NCBI RefSeq assembly: GCF_003148475.1
Contig: NZ_QGGG01000017.1
Span: forward strand, 37,230-101,229
Length of the DNA stretch: 64,000 nt
Origin: Pseudaminobacter salicylatoxidans
GTDB lineage: Bacteria > Pseudomonadota > Alphaproteobacteria > Rhizobiales > Rhizobiaceae
Direction: 5' to 3'
The notes below the pieces were generated by a model. That model was not told where the DNA came from. It did not search any database and saw only the letters and a list, made by a program, of their open reading frames with translations. Each line of letters begins with the position of its first letter. The first letter of the stretch is position 1. This document shows positions 14,776 through 25,406 of the stretch, piece after piece. The position numbers were made by a program, and so were the translations under genes.

Positions 14776-15777
14776 TTGAACGCTGTAAAACATCCGATCA
14801 AAAGATCGCTTGTCTTCTTTCTGGTACCAGATTTCACCATGGTCGCGTTCGCCACGGCGCTCGACCCGCTGCGCATCGCCAACCGCATGCTGGGCTACGA
14901 GGCCTATCGCTGGCGGCTGGCGAGCCTCGACGGCCAGCCCGTACGCGCATCCAATGGCGTCGAATGCTCGGTCAATACTTCGCTGGAAGATGAACGCAAG
15001 AAGATGGCCGGTCCGGACCGGCCATCCATGGCGGTGGTGTGCACCGGCATGAATGTGGAGAAATACCACAACAGGTCTGTGTTTGCCTGGCTGCGCGAGG
15101 AATACAATCGTGGCGTCGCCATCGGCGGCCTGTGCACCGGCGCTTATGTGCTGGCGTCGGCTGGTCTGTTGTCCAACAAGCGCTGCGCCATCCATTGGGA
15201 AAACCTGCCCGGTTTCCAGGAAGCCTTCCCCAAGGCCAACGTCTTTGCCGACCTGTTCGAGGTGGACCAGAATATCTACACCTGCGCCGGCGGCACCGCC
15301 GCGCTCGACATGATGCTGAAACTCATCGGCGAGGATTTCGACGACGCTCTGGTCAATCGCATCTGCGAGCAGGTACTGACCGACCGCGTGCGCAGCCCCA
15401 CCGACCGCCAGCGCCTGCCGCTGCGCGCGCGCCTGGGCGTTCAGAATTCCAAGGTACTGACCATCATCGAACTGATGGAGGCCAACCTTTCGGAGCCGCT
15501 TTCGCTGATCGAGATCGCCAATCATGTCGGCTTGTCGCGACGCCAGATCGAGCGGCTTTTCCGCACCGAAATGGGTCGCTCGCCGGCGCGCTACTATCTG
15601 GAAATCCGGCTTGATCGCGCCCGCCACCTGCTGATCCAGTCGTCCATGCCGGTGGTGGAGGTGGCAGTTGCCTGCGGCTTCGTGTCGGCCTCGCACTTCT
15701 CCAAATGCTACCGCGAGCTTTATGCCCGCTCGCCGCAGCAGGAGCGCGTCGACCGCAAGCAGCTCATCGCGGCCTGA
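14776..15777 (+). CDS. GATase1-like AraC-family regulator, GbdR/CdhR type
   Basis: The protein has 333 residues. The N-terminus SLVFFLVPDFTMVAFATALDPLRIANR and the central GGLCTGAYVLASAGLL are the DJ-1/GATase1-like sensor typical of GbdR, the glycine betaine/dimethylglycine activator of Pseudomonas, and its carnitine and sarcosine relatives. The C-terminal two-HTH AraC domain (LSLIEIANHVGLSRRQIERLFR, VVEVAVACGFVSASHFSKCYR) binds DNA. No ATG lies near the domain start; TTG 14776 is chosen because GAGG precedes it by 5 nt (TTG 14761 is the alternative). Since the window encodes many betaine/sarcosine-type enzymes, it is the best local candidate for their activator. The ligand is inferred. Confidence 0.85.
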   Translation: MNAVKHPIKRSLVFFLVPDFTMVAFATALDPLRIANRMLGYEAYRWRLASLDGQPVRASNGVECSVNTSLEDERKKMAGPDRPSMAVVCTGMNVEKYHNRSVFAWLREEYNRGVAIGGLCTGAYVLASAGLLSNKRCAIHWENLPGFQEAFPKANVFADLFEVDQNIYTCAGGTAALDMMLKLIGEDFDDALVNRICEQVLTDRVRSPTDRQRLPLRARLGVQNSKVLTIIELMEANLSEPLSLIEIANHVGLSRRQIERLFRTEMGRSPARYYLEIRLDRARHLLIQSSMPVVEVAVACGFVSASHFSKCYRELYARSPQQERVDRKQLIAA

Positions 15778-15799
15778 GTTCCAGCGCCAGATATTCGCG

Positions 15800-15837
15800 G
15801 AACTGCCCGGCCGCTTGGGGCGGGCAAGTTCGTTTTT
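15800..15837 (+). terminator. Rho-independent terminator after the GbdR-like gene
   Basis: GAACTGCCCG pairs with CGGGCAAGTTC with one bulged A and is followed by GTTTTT. It lies 20 nt after the stop. Confidence 0.75.
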
Positions 15838-15889
15838 GCGTTGCGCCAGTTCATAAACCGGAAAGCAGTCCGGTTTATCTAACGCGATC

Positions 15890-17071
15890 ATGGCAACTGA
15901 CAGCGTTTTTCAAACAGGCATCGCGTTCGTGGGTACCGGCTTTGTGGCCGACTACTACATGACGACCTTGAAAAATCACCCGAACCTGCGATTGGTTGGA
16001 GCGTATGACCACAATCCGGCGCAGCTCACGCGGTTTTCGAGGTTCTACGGCGTGCGCGCCTACGAAAGTTTCGAAGCGCTGCTGGCCGATCCCGACATAA
16101 CCGTCGTCGTCAACCTGACCAATCCGGAAAGTCATTTCGCCGTTTCGCGCCGGGCACTTGAAGCCGGCAAGCACATCTATTCGGAAAAGCCGCTCGCGAT
16201 GCGGGTGGAAGACGCCGAAACGCTGGTCGCATTCGCTTCCGAGCGCGGCCTGACCGCCGCCAGCGCCCCCGCCAACGCGTTGAGCCCCGCGCATGCAGCC
16301 GTTGCAAACGCTCTGCGCGCCGGAGAGATCGGCCGCCCGCAGTTGATCTATGCCGAAATGGAAGACGGCGCCGTCTTCCGTGACCGCTGGCAGACCTGGC
16401 AATCGCGTTCGGGCGCTCCATGGCCCGGCCTTCATGAGTTCGAGATCGGCTGTACGCTGGAGCACGCCGGCTATGCGCTGTCCTGGCTGGTTTCACTGTT
16501 CGGCGCGGTAGACAGCATCACCGCCTTTTCGACGCTTGCCTTTTCAGACAAGGGCGAAGATACGGCCGGGCACGGCCTCGGCCCGGATTTTTCCGTGGGC
16601 TGCCTGAATTTCCGATCCGGCCCGGTCGCCCGTCTGACCTGCGGCCTGGCTGCCCCACGCGACCGTTCCCTCACCATTCTCGGTGACAAGGGCACGATTG
16701 TCGTACGTGATCTTTGGGATCACACCTCGTCGGTACGCATCGAAAAGGTCGGCCAGCCACGCCGCTTCATTGAAAAGATCGCGGGTCGCCTCGAGCACAC
16801 GATCGGCAAGGCCCTGCCACTCAGGCCTTCGCCGGGCCGGCCGCTCAGGATCAGCGTGCCGAAACTCCAGCTTCCACGCTACCCTTCGCGCATTGACTTC
16901 TGTGGCGGTATCGCGGTTCACGCCGAAGCGATCAAGGCCGGCAAGGCGCCGTTCTTCTCCGGCCATGTCGCCCTGCACATTACCGAAGCTGCGCTTGCGC
17001 TCTCCAACGCCGGGAATGCGGCAGCCTCATACAGGATGCGGTCCAGCTTCAGCCCTCCGGCGGTTGTCTGA
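15890..17071 (+). CDS. Gfo/Idh/MocA-family oxidoreductase
   Basis: The protein has 393 residues. The N-terminal Rossmann fold (IAFVGTGFVADYYMTTLKNHPNL), the EKP motif (YSEKPLAM, about residue 103) and a C-terminal alpha/beta domain are those of the NAD(P)-dependent Gfo/Idh/MocA dehydrogenases that act on sugars and cyclitols. It ends in a 23-bp tail-to-tail overlap with a second member of the family on the other strand; the two share only family-level similarity. The substrate is unknown. Confidence 0.88.
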   Translation: MATDSVFQTGIAFVGTGFVADYYMTTLKNHPNLRLVGAYDHNPAQLTRFSRFYGVRAYESFEALLADPDITVVVNLTNPESHFAVSRRALEAGKHIYSEKPLAMRVEDAETLVAFASERGLTAASAPANALSPAHAAVANALRAGEIGRPQLIYAEMEDGAVFRDRWQTWQSRSGAPWPGLHEFEIGCTLEHAGYALSWLVSLFGAVDSITAFSTLAFSDKGEDTAGHGLGPDFSVGCLNFRSGPVARLTCGLAAPRDRSLTILGDKGTIVVRDLWDHTSSVRIEKVGQPRRFIEKIAGRLEHTIGKALPLRPSPGRPLRISVPKLQLPRYPSRIDFCGGIAVHAEAIKAGKAPFFSGHVALHITEAALALSNAGNAAASYRMRSSFSPPAVV

Positions 17072-18110
17072 GCACGCTTTCGATCGTTTCCAGAACAGCT
17101 ATGCTGTCCTGAAGCGGCATGACTTCAGATTGCATCATGCCGCCGCTCACAGCTTCGGCGACTGCCGCAGCCTGAAATTGCAGGCCGTTGCCCGGAAACG
17201 GAAACAATTCGACCCTCCGGCCGGGCACGGGCAGTCGCGCGAGAACTTTCGCCATCGTGCCGCTTGCGCGCGCACAGGCACCGACGAGCGGCAAATCGCC
17301 CGCTATGCCACGATAGGTTATGACCCGCTGCGCCTTGAGGAATGGCGGCGCGATGCGGATCGCCCCCTTGCTGCCGAAGATCATGAAGGCATTGTCTCCG
17401 TCGCGGTCGAAGCCGCAAGCGAGGGTTGCTTTCACACCGCCGTCAAATTCAAAGTCGAAAGCCGTGCGACGATCCACGCCGGTTCCGGCCGCCCGCCATT
17501 TGCCGGCGACCGTCGTCGGTCGGCCAAAAAGCAGGAATGCGAGCGACAGCGGATAGACGCCAAGGTCGCGTGCCGCTCCCCCGCCGAGCGCCGGATCGTA
17601 GAACCGATTGCCGCTCACTTCCGGCTTATGGAAGGCGAGTTCGGCAGCCACCCGCTGAACCTTGCCGATCGCACCTTCGGCCAGCAGTTTGCGAACCTGC
17701 CCGACCGCGGGCAAAAAGCGGCTCCAGAGCGCCTCCATGGCAAACACGCCTGCGCGCCCGGAAGCTGTAAAAATCTCGCGTGCCTGCGCGCTCGTCATCG
17801 CCAGCGGCTTTTCGACCAGCACCGGCTTGCCTGCGGCAAGCGCCTTTAGCGCCTGCGGTGCATGAAACGAATTGGGCGTGGCGATGTAGACCGCATCGAC
17901 GGATTCGTCATCCAGCATCGCCTCGAATTCGTCATGGATCGAAACGGCGCTGCGATCGGCAGCCAGGGCCTGCGCCGAGTTTCTCGTGCGCGAATGCACA
18001 GCCACGACCCGGGCATCAGGGAGATGGCCGAGATCGTCGACGAACTGCCGGGCAATCGTGCCGGCGCCGACGACGCCCCAGCGAAATGGTAGGCGCGATG
18101 CGGTTTTCAT
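17049..18110 (-). CDS. Gfo/Idh/MocA-family oxidoreductase (second, convergent)
   Basis: The protein has 353 residues from the ATG at 18110 (MKTASRLPFRWGVVGAGTIARQFVDDL). The Rossmann motif GAGTIA, the EKPLAM motif (about residue 98) and GGGAARDLGVYPLSLAF are characteristic, close to the dimeric dihydrodiol dehydrogenase/glucose-fructose oxidoreductase branch. A longer upstream frame to 18179 would run into an intergenic repeat and is rejected. It is convergent with the dehydrogenase at 15890. The substrate is unknown. Confidence 0.88.
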   Translation of the reverse strand: MKTASRLPFRWGVVGAGTIARQFVDDLGHLPDARVVAVHSRTRNSAQALAADRSAVSIHDEFEAMLDDESVDAVYIATPNSFHAPQALKALAAGKPVLVEKPLAMTSAQAREIFTASGRAGVFAMEALWSRFLPAVGQVRKLLAEGAIGKVQRVAAELAFHKPEVSGNRFYDPALGGGAARDLGVYPLSLAFLLFGRPTTVAGKWRAAGTGVDRRTAFDFEFDGGVKATLACGFDRDGDNAFMIFGSKGAIRIAPPFLKAQRVITYRGIAGDLPLVGACARASGTMAKVLARLPVPGRRVELFPFPGNGLQFQAAAVAEAVSGGMMQSEVMPLQDSIAVLETIESVLRQPPEG

Positions 18111-18120
18111 GCCGCATCTT

Positions 18121-18238
18121 CTAGAGCATGTTGCAGCCAAGTGGAAATACTTGGCCTCGCACACATGCGGCAAAATCAATTAGATAGACCATGATGTCGT
18201 CCGAGAAAGCTTCACTCTTTTCGGTATCACGGTCTAGA
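18121..18238. repeat. Rhizobial intergenic mosaic-type repeat
   Basis: It starts CTAGAGCATGTTGCAGCCAA and ends CACGGTCTAG. The first 20-odd bases recur with few changes at 51650 (AGAGCACGTTGCAGCCAGGT), also directly behind a gene. It is non-coding and resembles RIME-like mosaic elements of rhizobia. Confidence 0.6.
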
Positions 18239-18311
18239 ACCGGACAGCTAAGATTGGATTGACACTACCGGCAGCAAAAAAAAACGGGAAAATCCAGCGG
18301 ATCCGCGCAAT

Positions 18312-19163
18312 TCAGCGGCTGTCCCACATCCAGGACCGGTCGCGCCACATCTTCTCGCCAACCATGCAATCGGAAGGCTGGTTGGCCTGGGCAAACACCA
18401 CCGGCATCCCCTCCTTCCCTGCTTCGGCCCGCCAGGCCGGTGAGAGTGGGCCGGCAAGCTCCAGCACCAGTTTGCGGCGCACGGCTTCGGGGAACTGACC
18501 CCAATCATTCACCGGCACCATGAAAGAGCCCGGTCCGCCAATCACACAGTCGGCATAGTAACGGTCGAGGTCCGGCACGTCATAAGCGCTGATGTAGCCG
18601 CCATTGGTCATCAGCGGCAGTCCGTTGACGATGATACCCTGCCGCAGCACGGCATTGCGCACGCCCTCGACCGGCGCACCGTGATTGTTGGGACCGTCGC
18701 CCGAAATATCGATGACGCGCCGGGGGGACTGGAAGCTGCTTTCAGCAAACAGGTCCGCGCCAAAGTTCAGCGCGCCGGAAATAGAAGTACGGCGCGCACT
18801 GTTGGGTGGGTTCGCCGAAAGCTGCCCTGCCACCCGTACCGCATCCGCGCGATTGGCGATGACCGTCCAGGGCACGATCACATGCTGCGTGTCTGTCCCT
18901 GCCCATTCGAAGAACGTGACGGCGATCTTGCCATAGGCACCATCGGCGATAGCCTGCAGCACATTGTCGTGGGTCAGCGCCTCTGCATAGCCGCGTCGCT
19001 GGATTTCCAGTTCGGCGGGCGACATAGACAGCGACACATCAACCGCCAGGACCAGTTCGACATCGACCTGTTCGGCAGCCTCGCTTTGCGATGCGAGGAA
19101 AAGGGCCAGCGTCAGGGCGACGCTGCCTGAAAGGACATGCCTGGCGCGGTGCGGTCGAGACAT
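18312..19163 (-). CDS. DUF1194 secreted von Willebrand factor A-like protein
   Basis: The protein has 283 residues. A Sec signal peptide (VLSGSVALTLALFLASQSEAAEQ) is followed by a VWA-like domain with MIDAS-style DVSLSMSPAELEIQRRGYAEAL and a later SGDGPNNHG segment. This matches DUF1194, found in alphaproteobacterial periplasmic proteins of unknown role. It stands alone, 97 bp after the dehydrogenase-like gene of the upstream (right) side. No catalytic role can be assigned. Confidence 0.88.
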   Translation of the reverse strand: MSRPHRARHVLSGSVALTLALFLASQSEAAEQVDVELVLAVDVSLSMSPAELEIQRRGYAEALTHDNVLQAIADGAYGKIAVTFFEWAGTDTQHVIVPWTVIANRADAVRVAGQLSANPPNSARRTSISGALNFGADLFAESSFQSPRRVIDISGDGPNNHGAPVEGVRNAVLRQGIIVNGLPLMTNGGYISAYDVPDLDRYYADCVIGGPGSFMVPVNDWGQFPEAVRRKLVLELAGPLSPAWRAEAGKEGMPVVFAQANQPSDCMVGEKMWRDRSWMWDSR

Positions 19164-19260
19164 GAGTCAAGGTTAGGGGAAAAACACCGCTTGAAAAGAA
19201 AAGGCCCGGACGATGCCGGACCTTTCGCATTCACATTTTCGCGAGGTTGAACGCGGGCGC

Positions 19261-21822
19261 TCAGGTTCGCGGCTTGAGGTTTTCCGGGTCGTACAGCGGC
19301 TTGTACCCGACGCCGGCTACCTCCACCGGGTAGGTCTCGCCAAAATATTCCACCGTCAGCTTGCGGCCTTCCTGAGCGTAGTCCTTCGGCAGATAGGCGA
19401 GCGCGATGTTCTTTCCGACCGTGGGACCATAGGCGACCGAGGTCGTGTAGGAGCGGCGGCCGAGTTCGTCCACCAGCGTCTCGCCCGTCTCGGGGTCCAT
19501 CACCGGCATGATGCCGACCGGATAACGCGCCACACCCTTGGCATCGACATGCTCGGTCATCACCAGCGTGCACAGCATGGCCGGCTGCCGCTCGCGCGCC
19601 TTGTATTCCACATGCTTCGCCTTGCCACGAAAATCCGCTTCCTTGACCTTCGGACGGGCCAGGTCGGCTTCGAACAGGTTGTATTCGGTGAGCAGGTCCG
19701 CGTTCTGCAACCGCAGGCTCTTTTCCATGCGGCGGCTGTTGGCATAGGTTTCCACGCCCACGGCGATCACGCCGGTCGAGCGCAACGCGTCCCAGACGGC
19801 AAGGCCGTCCTCATAGCGCATATGCAGTTCCCAGCCCTGTTCGCCGACATAGGAAATGCGGAAGGCAGTTACGTCCTTGCCGCCGATCCTGATCGGCTTG
19901 ATCGCGGCGAAGGGGAAGTTTTCCGGCGCCAGCCCCTCCGGGGCCTCCACGACCTTCTGCAGCGTGGCCCGTGCATTCGGACCCCAGATGCCGATGGTGA
20001 CGTATTTTTCCGTCACATCCGTGACGGTGACGTCGAGCCCCCGGTCCTGCGCCACGCGCTTCATATAGTTGAAGTCGCGCGGGCCGGCGTCCGCGCCGTC
20101 GATGACGCGGCAGCGGTCGGCCATGCGAATGACGGTGAGGTCGGCGCGCACCATACCCTCGTCATCGAGGAAATGCGTGTAGATACCCTTGCCGATCATG
20201 TTGTCGCCACCGACCTTGGCCGCGCACAGCCACTCCATCAGCTCGACATGGTCGGGTCCCTCGACGTCATACATGGCGAAGTGCGAGAGGTTGATGATGC
20301 CGCAATCTTCGCTGAGCGCCAGATGCTCGGCATTGGAGACACGCCAGAAGTGGCGATTGTCCCACTCGTTCTCGCGCACCGGAACGCGGTTGCCGTATTT
20401 CTCCAGCAGGTGCTCATTGGCGGCATAGCCGTGGGCGCGCTCCCAGCCGCCCAGCTCCATGAAATAGCCGCCGAGTTCCTTTTCGCGCTCGTAGAAGGGC
20501 GAGCGGCGCACATTGCGGCCCTTGGAGAAGGGCTCGCGCGGATGCACCGCCGGATTGTAGATCTTCATCGCCGTTTCGGTGCAGCGTTCCCAGATATGCT
20601 GCTCCTCGGTCTGGTACGGATAGTAGCGGGAATAATCTATCCTCGAATGATCGATCGCCGTGCGGCCGTCCGTCATCCAGTCGGCAAGGAGCTTGCCCAT
20701 GCCGGGGCCATCCTTGACCCAGATGCCGACGGCGTACCACAGCCCCCTCACCTTCTGGCTTTCGCCGATGGAAGGGCCGCCGTCGATCGTCACCTGCAAC
20801 AGGCCGTTGAAGGAATGGCCCTCATTGTAACCAAGCTCGCCCAGGATCGGCGTCAGCTCGATCGCACGCTCCAGTGGCTCGAGGATCTGCTCCATGTCGA
20901 GGTCGCGCTGCGAGGGCGAAAGCCGCGCCTGATCCTTTTCGAGGAGATCGCGCGGGTGCACGAGGCGCGGATTGGTTTCCTCGTAATAACCCCACTCGAT
21001 CTGCCCGCCCTCGGCGGTCTTCGGGTCGCCGGTGTCGCGCATATAGGCGGAGTTTCCCTGGTCGCGCAGCAGCGGCCAGCCGATCTCCTTGCCGGTGCCG
21101 GCGAATTCTTCATAGGGACCAAAGAAAGTGAGCGGATGGTCGACCGGCATGACCGGCAGGTCCTCACCCGCCATTTCCGCGATCAGACGGCCCCAGAGGC
21201 CCGCGCACACCACGACGTAATCGGCATGGATCGTGCCGCGCTCGGTCACGACACCCGTGATGCGGCCGTTCTCGATGATGAGCGACTTTGCCGACGTGTT
21301 GGCAAAAGCCAGAAGCTTGCCTGCGGCAACGCCCTGATCGACCAGCTTTCCGGCAACGGTCTGCGAGCGCGGGATGACGAGACCGGCATCCGGGTCCCAC
21401 ATGCCGCCCTGCACCATATGCTCTTCGATGAGCGGGAACTTTTCCTTGATTTCGGCAGGCTCGATCAGTCGGGCACGCGTGCCGAAGGCCTTTGCCGAAG
21501 CGACCTTGCGCTTGATCTCGTCCATGCGGGCATCGTCGCCGACACGAGCGACCTCAAGACCGCCGACGCGGGCGTAATGGCCCATCTTCTCGAAGAACTC
21601 GAGCGAATAGAGCGAGGTCCAGCACGACAGGTTGTCATGGCTGGTCATGTAGCAGAAGTCCGACGCATGCGCCGTGGAACCGATGTCGGTGGGAATGCCG
21701 GATTTGTCGATGCCGACGATATCATCCCAGCCGCGCTCGATCAGGTGATGCGCGACGGAAGCACCCACGATGCCTCCCAACCCGACGATGACGACTTTCG
21801 CCTTTTCCGGAAACCCTGCCAT
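19261..21822 (-). CDS. FAD/GcvT-type dimethylglycine/sarcosine dehydrogenase-like protein
   Basis: The protein has 853 residues. The N-terminal FAD domain (VVIVGLGGIVGASVAHHLIERGW) is followed by an FAO-M-like linker (about 370-430) and a C-terminal GcvT/aminomethyltransferase folate-binding half. In the family a His near residue 50 carries covalent FAD in the context (S/T)TWHAAG; here His52 is kept but the surroundings are STAHAS, lacking the Trp. Family enzymes oxidatively demethylate N-methyl glycines and pass formaldehyde to THF. TGTTTGCGACAC, also found before the PF13769-type gene, lies about 65 bp upstream. The exact substrate (sarcosine, dimethylglycine or another N-methyl compound) is uncertain. 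Confidence 0.85.
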   Translation of the reverse strand: MAGFPEKAKVVIVGLGGIVGASVAHHLIERGWDDIVGIDKSGIPTDIGSTAHASDFCYMTSHDNLSCWTSLYSLEFFEKMGHYARVGGLEVARVGDDARMDEIKRKVASAKAFGTRARLIEPAEIKEKFPLIEEHMVQGGMWDPDAGLVIPRSQTVAGKLVDQGVAAGKLLAFANTSAKSLIIENGRITGVVTERGTIHADYVVVCAGLWGRLIAEMAGEDLPVMPVDHPLTFFGPYEEFAGTGKEIGWPLLRDQGNSAYMRDTGDPKTAEGGQIEWGYYEETNPRLVHPRDLLEKDQARLSPSQRDLDMEQILEPLERAIELTPILGELGYNEGHSFNGLLQVTIDGGPSIGESQKVRGLWYAVGIWVKDGPGMGKLLADWMTDGRTAIDHSRIDYSRYYPYQTEEQHIWERCTETAMKIYNPAVHPREPFSKGRNVRRSPFYEREKELGGYFMELGGWERAHGYAANEHLLEKYGNRVPVRENEWDNRHFWRVSNAEHLALSEDCGIINLSHFAMYDVEGPDHVELMEWLCAAKVGGDNMIGKGIYTHFLDDEGMVRADLTVIRMADRCRVIDGADAGPRDFNYMKRVAQDRGLDVTVTDVTEKYVTIGIWGPNARATLQKVVEAPEGLAPENFPFAAIKPIRIGGKDVTAFRISYVGEQGWELHMRYEDGLAVWDALRSTGVIAVGVETYANSRRMEKSLRLQNADLLTEYNLFEADLARPKVKEADFRGKAKHVEYKARERQPAMLCTLVMTEHVDAKGVARYPVGIMPVMDPETGETLVDELGRRSYTTSVAYGPTVGKNIALAYLPKDYAQEGRKLTVEYFGETYPVEVAGVGYKPLYDPENLKPRT

Positions 21823-21889
21823 TTACCGCGACTCCCAAATGGTATTGCGGCGAGACTATAGGGCGACGGGCCGGTCGAATTGCAGCCTG

Positions 21890-21918
21890 TTTGCGACACG
21901 CCGGAGAAACAGCGCGAC
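21890..21918. promoter_or_regulatory. TTTGCGAC plus GCGAC 21 bp apart upstream of the 21822 gene
   Basis: GCGAC at 21893-21897 (inside TGTTTGCGACAC) and GCGAC at 21914-21918 are exactly 21 bp apart. This matches the spacing at 4102/4123 and is typical of AraC-family direct repeats. Inference as to the regulator. Confidence 0.4.
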
Positions 21919-22075
21919 TTATGACAGCTCGGTTCGGCGCATCGGCGGCTGGCCATGCCCGGACGCCTTCGGTCCATATTCCAGCGTAAATAGACAGCTT
22001 GTTAACCCTGACCGACAACAATACGGTCCTGCCGCGTGATTATCCCTGCCGGGCGGCAGGTTTCGGGGCAATGAG

Positions 22076-23824
22076 ATGGGGCTCATGGCGACAGTTTCAG
22101 GACACGCGCGGACCGCGCGCGGCGCGATTACAACGTCGCCGCTGCTGGTCCTCGCAATTGCAATCGCGCTTCTGGCAGGATTGGCTCTGCTGCCGCTGAC
22201 CGTGCCGATCGGCCCGATGTATTGGGACCTGTTCATCTATTTCGATGCGGCGAACCGGATTCTGGACGGTCAGGTCCCGATCAACGATTTCTTCACCCCG
22301 GTCGGCCCGCTCGGCTACTATGTCTTTGCCGGCGCCGTCGGGCTGTTTCCCGACGCCCAACCGGCCTTGCTGGTGCATTGGTCCTGGCTCGTCGTCACCG
22401 CGCCCTTGCTGGCGCTGGTCGTCACAGACGTCGACAGGAGGTCGCGCGGCATAGCTTTCGCGCTGCTCATCCCGTTTCTCGTCTTTGCAATCCTGCCCTT
22501 CAACACCCGCTCCTTCTATCCGTTTCCGGGTTCCGATGGTTTTGGCATCTACAACCGGCAGGCCAGCCAGCTCCTCTACATTCTGGCAGCCGCATTGATC
22601 TTCATGCGCAGCCAGCGCACGCTTGCGCTGGTCGTGATGCTGGCGATGCTCGCGCTTTTCTTCGGCAAGATCACCGGCGCGGTCGCCGGCGGGCTGCTTT
22701 GCTGCTTCGCCTTCGTGGCAGGTCGCATTTCGCTGCGCCATGCCGCCGCCGCGGCTGCCGGTTTCCTTGCCGTTCTGGCTGCCATCGAACTCTCGTCCGG
22801 AATGGTGTCGCACTATATCTCCGACATTCTGGCTCTGGTCAGCATGAACGAAGAGACGCTGGCACCGCGTTTCGCCCAGTCGGCCTCGCTCAATTTCGGC
22901 ATGCTGATGAGCGGGCTTCTGCTCGCCGCGACGGTGGCCTTCGCCGAGCGCAACCGCATAACCGCAGACCTGAGCGCCGTGTGGCGCGAGAAGACTTTGC
23001 GCGCAATCGCCCGCTTGCTCGACAATGAGGCGTTGTGGCTCGTCGTCGTGCTGTTTGCCGGCATCCTGTTCGAAACGCAGAACACCGGAAGCCAGTCACT
23101 GATCCTCGCCTGGCCTGCCGTTCTTGCAGTGCTGCTTCGCGCGGGCCGCCTGACCGACTCGCCGAAAATGCTGGTCGCCACGCTGGCCTTGGCCGGCGCC
23201 TGCGTGCTGCCGCCTTTGACGATCATCGGTGAACGGGCCGCGCGCGCCTATGTCGGCGCGCTTCGCAATACCAGCCTGTCACACGAACACCTGAAGACGC
23301 TCGGGGCGGTGAATGCCCGGCCGGAGGTTATGCAGCGCACCCAGCGCATGATGCCCTTCCTTGCCGAACACCGCGACACCTTCGATCGCCTCGCATATAT
23401 CAAGGAACTGCCTTCGCCGCTCCTTTTCTCCGACCCCGACTTTCAGCTCGGCCAGCTCATCGGCATGGATCATACGATCGGAAGCCTGCTCGAGCTGGAA
23501 AAGCAAAGCGGCATACGCTTCGCCACCATAATGAGCCTGAACTTCATCAATCCATATCCGTGGCTCATGGATCGAGCCGCCCCCATGCATCTGGCCATCG
23601 GCGCCGATCCGAACCGCGCCGTACCCGCCACCGACAACGCGGAAATGGAAGCGATCCGCAATGTGGACATCGCCATCCTGCCGACCTGTCCGCTGACGAC
23701 CGCCAACACGCAGCTCCTGAAGCTCTATGGCGAGGGCCTGAAGCAGCATAGCCGCATCAGGCTCGACGATTGCAACGACGCCTTCGTCAACCCGCGCCTG
23801 GCCGGCAAGCTGCCTGCACGCTAG
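22076..23824 (+). CDS. Polytopic membrane protein, GT-C glycosyltransferase-like
   Basis: The protein has 582 residues and about 11 hydrophobic segments in the first 390. The first periplasmic loop PMYWDLFIYFDAANRILDGQVPINDFFTPVGP has the acidic/aromatic layout of GT-C (GT39/GT87-like) glycosyltransferases, and a soluble C-terminal domain of about 190 residues follows. Such proteins transfer sugars from polyprenyl-phosphate donors outside the membrane. It faces, tail to tail, a gene set that resembles polyprenyl-phospho-pentose synthesis, so it is a reasonable end-user of that donor. Function is inferred. Confidence 0.6.
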   Translation: MGLMATVSGHARTARGAITTSPLLVLAIAIALLAGLALLPLTVPIGPMYWDLFIYFDAANRILDGQVPINDFFTPVGPLGYYVFAGAVGLFPDAQPALLVHWSWLVVTAPLLALVVTDVDRRSRGIAFALLIPFLVFAILPFNTRSFYPFPGSDGFGIYNRQASQLLYILAAALIFMRSQRTLALVVMLAMLALFFGKITGAVAGGLLCCFAFVAGRISLRHAAAAAAGFLAVLAAIELSSGMVSHYISDILALVSMNEETLAPRFAQSASLNFGMLMSGLLLAATVAFAERNRITADLSAVWREKTLRAIARLLDNEALWLVVVLFAGILFETQNTGSQSLILAWPAVLAVLLRAGRLTDSPKMLVATLALAGACVLPPLTIIGERAARAYVGALRNTSLSHEHLKTLGAVNARPEVMQRTQRMMPFLAEHRDTFDRLAYIKELPSPLLFSDPDFQLGQLIGMDHTIGSLLELEKQSGIRFATIMSLNFINPYPWLMDRAAPMHLAIGADPNRAVPATDNAEMEAIRNVDIAILPTCPLTTANTQLLKLYGEGLKQHSRIRLDDCNDAFVNPRLAGKLPAR

Positions 23825-23837
23825 AATCTGATTGTTT

Positions 23838-23886
23838 GAGCATGATCTTTTCCGAAAACCGGTTTCCACCTTTCGGGATCATGCTC
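23838..23886. repeat. Rhizobial palindromic intergenic repeat
   Basis: GAGCATGATC (23838-23847) and GATCATGCTC (23877-23886) pair perfectly, with an inner TCCGAAA/TTTCGGGA stem. This is a common rhizobial REP-like hairpin. It sits between two convergent genes and may help termination. Confidence 0.75.
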
Positions 23887-23914
23887 CAAGAGATGGCGGG
23901 AGCGCCCCTCCCTT

Positions 23915-25387
<1,473 letters not shown>

Positions 25388-25406
25388 CTCACCTGTCTCC
25401 TGTGGC

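Noticed and set aside
19213..21861. 882-residue plus-strand frame over the DMGDH-like gene
   Set aside because: Shadow of the minus-strand enzyme.
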